This document shows positions 58,877 to 64,000 of a DNA stretch of 64,000 nucleotides, piece by piece. The notes beneath the pieces were generated by a model. That model did no database searches and was not told the DNA's origin. It was given only the letters and a program-made list of their open reading frames with translations. Position numbers and translations under genes: made by a program. The stretch comes from Streptomyces sp. CB02058 (lineage in GTDB: Bacteria; Actinomycetota; Actinomycetes; Streptomycetales; Streptomycetaceae), in assembly GCF_001905505.1 (NCBI RefSeq), contig NZ_LIPG01000003.1, forward strand, positions 310,001-374,000, read 5' to 3'. Numbering within the stretch: position 1 is the stretch's first letter; every line of letters begins with the position of its first letter.

Positions 58877-61800
58877 ATGTCCAGACGCATACGACGCGGC
58901 CCGGTGCTGCGCGGCGCGCTCGCCGCCGTGGTGGCGGGTGCGGTGATGACCGGCGTCCTCAGCGCCCAGTCGGAGGGCACCGCCCCCGGCGAAGCCCCCG
59001 AGCCGTCGATGGCCGCCGCCGGCAAGCCGGTGCAGACCGAGGCCGAAGCGATGACCGTCGCGAAGAAGAGCGGCCAGAAGGTCGAGATCCTCGGCATGCG
59101 CACGTCGCGCCGGGAGATCTACGCCGAGCCGAACGGCACCTTCACGGCCCGCGAGTACACCGACCCCGTCCGGACCTTCCAGGAAGGTACGTGGGTCGAC
59201 ATCGACCGGACCCTCGTACGGCACGCCGACGGAACGGTCACGCCGAAGGCAGCGGCGGTCGCCCTGTCCTTCTCCGACGGCACGGCCGGCAAGCCGTTCG
59301 TCACCATGAACCAGGCGGGCCGCGAGATGGCCCTGACCTGGCCGTACGGGAAGCTTCCCGCACCCGCGCTCGACGGGGACACGGCCACGTACAAGGACGC
59401 CCTGCCCGGCGTCGACCTCACGGTGCGCGCCGAGGCGGACGGCTTCGGCCACCTCCTGGTGGTCAAGACCCCCGAGGCCGCGGCCGACCCGAGGCTGGCC
59501 CGGCTCGACCTGGGCCTGAAGACCGACGGCCTCAAGGTCACGGAGGACGCGTCCGGCGCCATCAAGGCCGAGGACGCGGCCGTCGGCGGAACCGTCTTCG
59601 AAGCGGGCAAGCCCGTGATGTGGGACTCGGCCGCGGTGAAGGAGGCGGCAGCCAGGACCCAGGGCCCCAAGGCCGTGTCGAAGGCGCTCGCAGCCGCGGC
59701 CGCCGATGCCGCACCCGCCCCGGCGGTCGTACCTCAGGCGGCCCTCGCCGGCCCCGGCGGCGGTGGCCGGACCTCGCCGCTGGGCGTCGAGGTGGGCAAG
59801 GGCAAGCTGTCCCTCGTCCCCGACCAGAAGCTGCTCCAGGGCGACGACACCGTCTTCCCGGTCGTCATCGACCCGATCCAGCGCACCACTTCGCGCAGCG
59901 CGTGGACCGGCGTGATGTCCGGCATGCCGGGCGAGCAGGACTGGAAGTACTCCGGCAGCGCGGGCGTCGGCAAGTGCCCCACCGACTACAGCCCGGTGTC
60001 CTGCAACGGTGTGGGGGTGCGCCGGACCCTGTTCACGATGCCCCTGTCGTTCTACAAGGGCAAGCAGATCCTCGGCGCGACGTTCTCCGCACGCGTCGAG
60101 CACATCTACAGCGCCTCGCCGACCGCCGAGCCGATCCGGCTCTACCGCATCGGCGGCAAGAACTACAGCATCACCTCCTCGTCCAGCTGGTCCAACACCT
60201 CGGACGACTGGACGGACCACATCGGCACCGTCGACAAGGCCATCTCGCCCACGAGCTGTTCCAGCCAGGCCAACCTGCACTTCGAGTCGGGCGCCACCGG
60301 CGAGCTGACCAGCGAGATCAAGACCGCGGCGGCCGAGGGCTGGTCGTCCATGACGCTGGGCCTGCGGGCCGCCGACGAGTCCCGCCTCCCGGAGTGGAAG
60401 CGGGTCTGCGGCAACGCCTACCTGTCGATCAGCTACAACAACCTGCCGCGCAAGATCACGACGCTCTCGCAGAACCCGGGCGGCATCTGCACCAGCGGCG
60501 CCGGCCGTCCGTACTCCGAGGTGCCGCCGCAGCTGCAGGCCGTGGCGAGCGACCCCGACCACGGGAACGGCCTGACCGACAAGGTCAAGGTCGAGTTCAA
60601 GGTGGACTGGACGGACCCGGTCACCAAGGAGGCCAAGACCTACTCCTACCTCACCCCGTCCTGGCTGGCACCCACGTCCGGCACCAAGTTCACCCACACG
60701 GTGAAGTCGACCATCCCGCAGAACACCGTCATCTACTGGAGCGCGCGCGCCTACGACGGTGACGGATACGGCCCCTGGAGCTACGACGGGGACACCGTGC
60801 GCTGCGAGTTCATGTACGACAAGACGCTGCCGGGCAAGCCGAACGTGCTGTCCAAGGAGTACCCGTCGGACACCGTGTACCACGACGGCGTCGGCACCTA
60901 CGGCTCCTTCACCTTCGCACCCAACCCCAATGACTCGGTGCCCGACACCGACGTCGTGAAGTACCGGTACGCGTTCGACGGCACCGCCACTCCGGCCACC
61001 ACGGTCAACGCCGCCGCACCCGGCGGATCCGCCACTGTGAACTGGATGCCCACCCGCTCCGGACGCCACTGGGTCGACGTCATCGCAGTCGACAAGGCGG
61101 AGAACCCGAGCACCAAGGCGCACTACGAGTTCCTGGTGACCGAGGGCACCCCCGTCGCCGCCCAGTGGAACCTCGCCGACGAACCGTCGAGCTCGGAAGC
61201 CCACGACGAGACCGGGACGTTCTCCGCCACCACGGGCACCGGCGTCACCTTCGGCGTGGAGGGCCCCGGCGGCAAGGCCGACTCGGCCGCCCGCTTCGAC
61301 GGCACCGGCGCCGCGTACGCCGACGTCAACGAAACGGTGCTGGACTCCTCGGAGAGCTTCAGCGTCAGCGCCTGGGTCCGCCCGAACGGCACCCCCACGC
61401 GCGACATGGCGGTCGTCAGCCAGGACGGCACCGGCGAGCCCGGATTCACCCTCGGCTACGACCATGTGGCGGGCACCTGGGCGTTCTCCGTCCCGGTGAC
61501 CGACGTCGACACCCTCGGCGAGTGGAAGGCCGTCGCCACCGGCGTCAGCGTGGTCCCCGACCAGTGGGTGCTGCTGACCGGCGTCTACGACGCGGCCAAG
61601 TCCGAGCTGCGCCTCTACATCAACAAGGACAGCAAGGGCACCGCATCCCGCCGCTCGCTGTGGAAGTCGTACGGGCCGCTGCAGATCGGCCGGTCCACGG
61701 CCAAGAGCGGCTACCGGGACAACTTCTCCGGTGACCTCGCCGAGGTCCGTGTCTTCGACCGCGTCCTGCCCGCCGCCCAGGTGGCGGAGATGATGACGGT

Positions 61801-62524
61801 CAAGCCGACCCGCATGAACTACTGGCAGCTCGACGCGGCGACCGCGGGCGCCTCCGCGGACACGGGCACCGGTCAGAAGCTGACCCTCGCGGGCAACGCC
61901 TCGATCTACAACGCGCCTACGGACGACCCGTACTTCGAGGGCCCGTTCCCGATGGTCGGCGCGGGTCACCTGGTGCTCGACGGTGACGGGGACTACGCGT
62001 CCACGGCCACCGCGCCCGTCACCGGCGCAGCCAGCTTCACCGCGACGGCCCGCGTACAGCTCACCTCCCTCGACGCGACCGAGCCGCAGACTGTGCTGTC
62101 CCTGCCGGGCCAGGCCGCCAACCGCCTCGCGGTCCGCTACCGGCCCGCCGCCGACGCGGAATCATTCTCGACGTGGGAACTGGCGGTCGCGGAGTCCGAC
62201 TCGGCGACGGCACCGGTGAAGACCTTCACCGACGACCAGACGCTCCCGGACGTCGACATGGCCGGGCAGCACCTCGCCGTGGTCTACGACGCGTTCGCCA
62301 ACGAGATCCGGCTGTACGTGGCCGGACAGCTGGCCGACATCGCGCACGGCACCGACGACACCCTCTGGGGCGCCACCGGCGCTCTGCAGGTGGGCCGGTC
62401 GGCCCTCGGCGGCGGCAGCGAGTACTTCGCGGGCGCCATCGACGAGGTGCGCGTCTACAGCGGGGCCGCGGACATGACCGCGATCCGGCAGATGGCCAAC
62501 GGGACACCGCTCCCGAACATGTGA
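58877..62524 (+). CDS. Large secreted LamG-domain protein
   Basis: This is 1215 residues from ATG 58877, where GGAG lies 8 bases upstream; a TTG at 58850 overlapping the previous stop is the alternative. It has a signal peptide (RGALAAVVAGAVMTGVLSA), a long N-terminal part of the type that precedes RHS proteins in Streptomyces (KSGQKVEILGMRTSRREIYAEPNGT), a DNRLRE-like section around residues 340-540 (LTSEIKTAAAEGWSSMTLGLR), and two LamG jellyroll domains near 800-960 (SFSVSAWVRP, RLYINKDSKG, GDLAEVRVFDRVL) and 1020-1200 (SFTATARVQL, IRLYVAGQLAD, GAIDEVRVYSG). Probable surface companion of the next gene. Confidence 0.87.
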   Translation: MSRRIRRGPVLRGALAAVVAGAVMTGVLSAQSEGTAPGEAPEPSMAAAGKPVQTEAEAMTVAKKSGQKVEILGMRTSRREIYAEPNGTFTAREYTDPVRTFQEGTWVDIDRTLVRHADGTVTPKAAAVALSFSDGTAGKPFVTMNQAGREMALTWPYGKLPAPALDGDTATYKDALPGVDLTVRAEADGFGHLLVVKTPEAAADPRLARLDLGLKTDGLKVTEDASGAIKAEDAAVGGTVFEAGKPVMWDSAAVKEAAARTQGPKAVSKALAAAAADAAPAPAVVPQAALAGPGGGGRTSPLGVEVGKGKLSLVPDQKLLQGDDTVFPVVIDPIQRTTSRSAWTGVMSGMPGEQDWKYSGSAGVGKCPTDYSPVSCNGVGVRRTLFTMPLSFYKGKQILGATFSARVEHIYSASPTAEPIRLYRIGGKNYSITSSSSWSNTSDDWTDHIGTVDKAISPTSCSSQANLHFESGATGELTSEIKTAAAEGWSSMTLGLRAADESRLPEWKRVCGNAYLSISYNNLPRKITTLSQNPGGICTSGAGRPYSEVPPQLQAVASDPDHGNGLTDKVKVEFKVDWTDPVTKEAKTYSYLTPSWLAPTSGTKFTHTVKSTIPQNTVIYWSARAYDGDGYGPWSYDGDTVRCEFMYDKTLPGKPNVLSKEYPSDTVYHDGVGTYGSFTFAPNPNDSVPDTDVVKYRYAFDGTATPATTVNAAAPGGSATVNWMPTRSGRHWVDVIAVDKAENPSTKAHYEFLVTEGTPVAAQWNLADEPSSSEAHDETGTFSATTGTGVTFGVEGPGGKADSAARFDGTGAAYADVNETVLDSSESFSVSAWVRPNGTPTRDMAVVSQDGTGEPGFTLGYDHVAGTWAFSVPVTDVDTLGEWKAVATGVSVVPDQWVLLTGVYDAAKSELRLYINKDSKGTASRRSLWKSYGPLQIGRSTAKSGYRDNFSGDLAEVRVFDRVLPAAQVAEMMTVKPTRMNYWQLDAATAGASADTGTGQKLTLAGNASIYNAPTDDPYFEGPFPMVGAGHLVLDGDGDYASTATAPVTGAASFTATARVQLTSLDATEPQTVLSLPGQAANRLAVRYRPAADAESFSTWELAVAESDSATAPVKTFTDDQTLPDVDMAGQHLAVVYDAFANEIRLYVAGQLADIAHGTDDTLWGATGALQVGRSALGGGSEYFAGAIDEVRVYSGAADMTAIRQMANGTPLPNM

Positions 62525-62530
62525 TCCCCC

Positions 62531-62572
62531 GGGCGGGTGTGCCGGTTCCCAGCGGAACCGGCACACCCGCCC
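62531..62572 (+). terminator. 19-bp perfect hairpin
   Basis: GGGCGGGTGTGCCGGTTCC (62531-62549) pairs with GGAACCGGCACACCCGCCC (62554-62572) around a 4-base loop, followed by GTTT. It lies between the LamG and RHS genes, 7 bp after the LamG stop, and should strongly reduce read-through into the RHS gene unless antitermination occurs. Confidence 0.8.
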
Positions 62573-62610
62573 GTTTCAGTCCCATCCCTCACTACGTGCG
62601 GAGACACGTG

Positions 62611-64000
62611 ATGGCATTCAGAGGCCGGTTGATGAACCGGCGCCTGCCCGGGCGGTTGCTTACGGCGACCGTCCTGGGCATCACCCTCGCCCTGACCGGC
62701 AGCGCAGTCCAGGCCGCGTCGCCGGCGCCGGGGCAGGAGGGGCGCGGCAGACCCGGTGTCCAGGACTTCGGCGACCCCGCGGAGGGCAAGAACGCACAGG
62801 CGAAGAAGCGCCCGGCGGACGAGGCGCGGAAGGCCGCCGTCAAGCGACTGGACAAGGCTGTCTGGCCTGCGGGCGGCAGCGCGAAGGTCGCCGTAGCCAC
62901 CACGAGCCCCGTCGAGGAGAACGTCGGCGGGCTGCCCGTCGCCGTCACCGCGGTCACGCCCGAGGCGACGAAGACGTCCAAGGGAGCGAAGGCGTCGAAG
63001 ATTCCGGCCCCGTCGGCCGGTCCGGCTGAGGTCGAGGTCGCCGTCCTGCCCGCGAAGCGGGCGGCTGCCATCGGCGCCGGCGCGCTGATGCGCGTCGAGC
63101 GCACGGACGCGGCGGCGAAGGGCGCGAAGGTCCGCCTCTCCGTGGACTACTCGAAGTTCGCCGACGCCTACGGCGGCGACTACGCGGCCCGCCTGCAGCT
63201 CGTCCAGCTCCCCGCCTGTGCGGCCGTCGCGACCCCCGGCAGCAAGGCGTGCCCGGAGCAGGCCAAGCCCCTCGCCACGGTGAACAGTGCCGAGGACCGC
63301 ACCGTCTCGGCCGACGTCCAGGCCGCCGCGGCACCCGCCGCCATGACGGCGAAGGCCACTGCGAGCGCGGCACCGCTCGTCGCCCTCGCCGCGGGCCCGT
63401 CCTCCGCCCAGGGCAGCTACAAGGCGACCGCGCTCGCCCCGTCCGCGAGCTGGAGCGTCGCCAACTCGTCCGGCGGCTTCAGCTGGAGCTATCCGCTGCG
63501 TACGGTCCCCACACCGGGCGGGCAGACGCCCAGCATCGGTCTCGGCTACTCCTCGCAGTCCGCCGACGGCCGCACCTCGGTGACCAACAACCAGGGCTCC
63601 TGGGTCGGCGAGGGCTTCTCGTACGACCCCGGTTACATCGAGCGCCGCTACAAGCCGTGCTCCGACGACGGGCACTCCACCTCCGGTGAGCAGTGCTGGG
63701 CCTTCGACAACGCCACGATCATGCTCAACGGCAGCTCGTCCGAGCTCATCAAGGACGACACGACCGGCGACTGGAAGTTCTCGTCCGACGACGGCGCCAA
63801 GGTCGAGAGGCTGACCGGTGCCACGAACGGCGACAACGACGGCGAGCACTGGAAGGTCACCACTGCCGACGGCACGGAGTACTGGTTCGGGCTGAACCGT
63901 CTGCCGGGCTGGACCGACGGCAAGGAGACCACGGACTCCACCTGGACCGTGCCCGTCTTCGGCGACGACTCCGGCGAGCCCTGCTACAACGCCACGTTCA
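62611..64000 (+). CDS. RHS/YD-repeat-type secreted protein, N-terminal part (truncated by window)
   Basis: ATG 62611 with GCGGAGAC upstream opens a frame that is still open at the window end; 463 residues are visible. It has a Sec signal (LLTATVLGITLALTGSAVQAA), an Ala/Lys-rich spacer, and from about residue 290 the conserved start of actinobacterial RHS proteins (SWSVANSSGGFSWSYPLRTVPTPGGQTPSIGLGYSSQSADGRTS, then WVGEGFSYDPGYIERRYKPC). The YD repeats and any C-terminal toxin domain lie outside. Such proteins are usually polymorphic toxins; which toxin and immunity gene follow cannot be seen. Confidence 0.85.
   Translation, partial: MAFRGRLMNRRLPGRLLTATVLGITLALTGSAVQAASPAPGQEGRGRPGVQDFGDPAEGKNAQAKKRPADEARKAAVKRLDKAVWPAGGSAKVAVATTSPVEENVGGLPVAVTAVTPEATKTSKGAKASKIPAPSAGPAEVEVAVLPAKRAAAIGAGALMRVERTDAAAKGAKVRLSVDYSKFADAYGGDYAARLQLVQLPACAAVATPGSKACPEQAKPLATVNSAEDRTVSADVQAAAAPAAMTAKATASAAPLVALAAGPSSAQGSYKATALAPSASWSVANSSGGFSWSYPLRTVPTPGGQTPSIGLGYSSQSADGRTSVTNNQGSWVGEGFSYDPGYIERRYKPCSDDGHSTSGEQCWAFDNATIMLNGSSSELIKDDTTGDWKFSSDDGAKVERLTGATNGDNDGEHWKVTTADGTEYWFGLNRLPGWTDGKETTDSTWTVPVFGDDSGEPCYNATF

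Overview
The window is high-GC DNA (roughly 70% by eye) with GTG/TTG starts, ATGA start-stop overlaps, twin-arginine signals and gene families typical of Streptomyces or a close actinomycete. No rRNA, tRNA, IS element or CRISPR array was seen.

Layout. (1) 1-9762: mixed chromosomal genes: the end of a large uncharacterised protein, a DUF6058-like protein, a Tat-exported acetamidase/formamidase-like protein, a SAM methyltransferase, a DinB protein, an inositol-monophosphatase-fold protein lacking two metal ligands, and small membrane or hypothetical proteins. (2) 9932-18487: one operon that looks like a vWA-MoxR-VMAP ternary conflict system: alpha/beta hydrolase, caspase-VMAP protein, MoxR ATPase, and a 1514-residue vWA-TPR-TIR fusion whose TPR block is 11 near-identical 126-bp repeats. 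(3) 18611-20276: a GNAT remnant, a VOC protein, a lipoprotein and a small protein, closed by a strong hairpin. (4) about 20387-53999: a hybrid NRPS-PKS cluster. It has a condensation protein, two free-standing PCPs, a degenerate KS-AT, a glycine-type NRPS module with an inserted methyltransferase, an LmbU-family regulator, a methyltransferase, an acyl-AMP ligase, an SDR, an ACP, a reducing PKS (KS-AT-DH-KR-ACP), a C-PCP protein, a second PKS with three degenerate domains, an ACP-aminotransferase-C protein, and a two-gene ABC exporter. (5) 54289-64000: a P-loop kinase-like gene and a secreted polymorphic-toxin-like locus (two FG-GAP paralogues, a LamG protein, and the start of an RHS-type protein cut by the window edge).

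How the cluster may work (inference). The ligase loads a carboxylic acid onto the free ACP. The first PKS extends it with malonyl-CoA and reduces it to an enoyl level. The second PKS keeps the beta-ketone (its KR and its own carrier are dead), and the following protein supplies a live ACP and a class III aminotransferase to make a beta-amine, which its C domain can condense. The other arm adds (N-methyl)glycine. No thioesterase is present.

Regulation. Two 20-bp palindromes with an LmbU-type core sit in the two divergent intergenic regions of the cluster. A TTGACA/GAATCT promoter module occurs three times. One copy is part of a roughly 150-bp duplication that placed the promoter and 5' end of the condensation gene in front of the LmbU-family gene. 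A 14-bp palindrome centred on AAGCGCTT recurs at five non-coding cluster positions.
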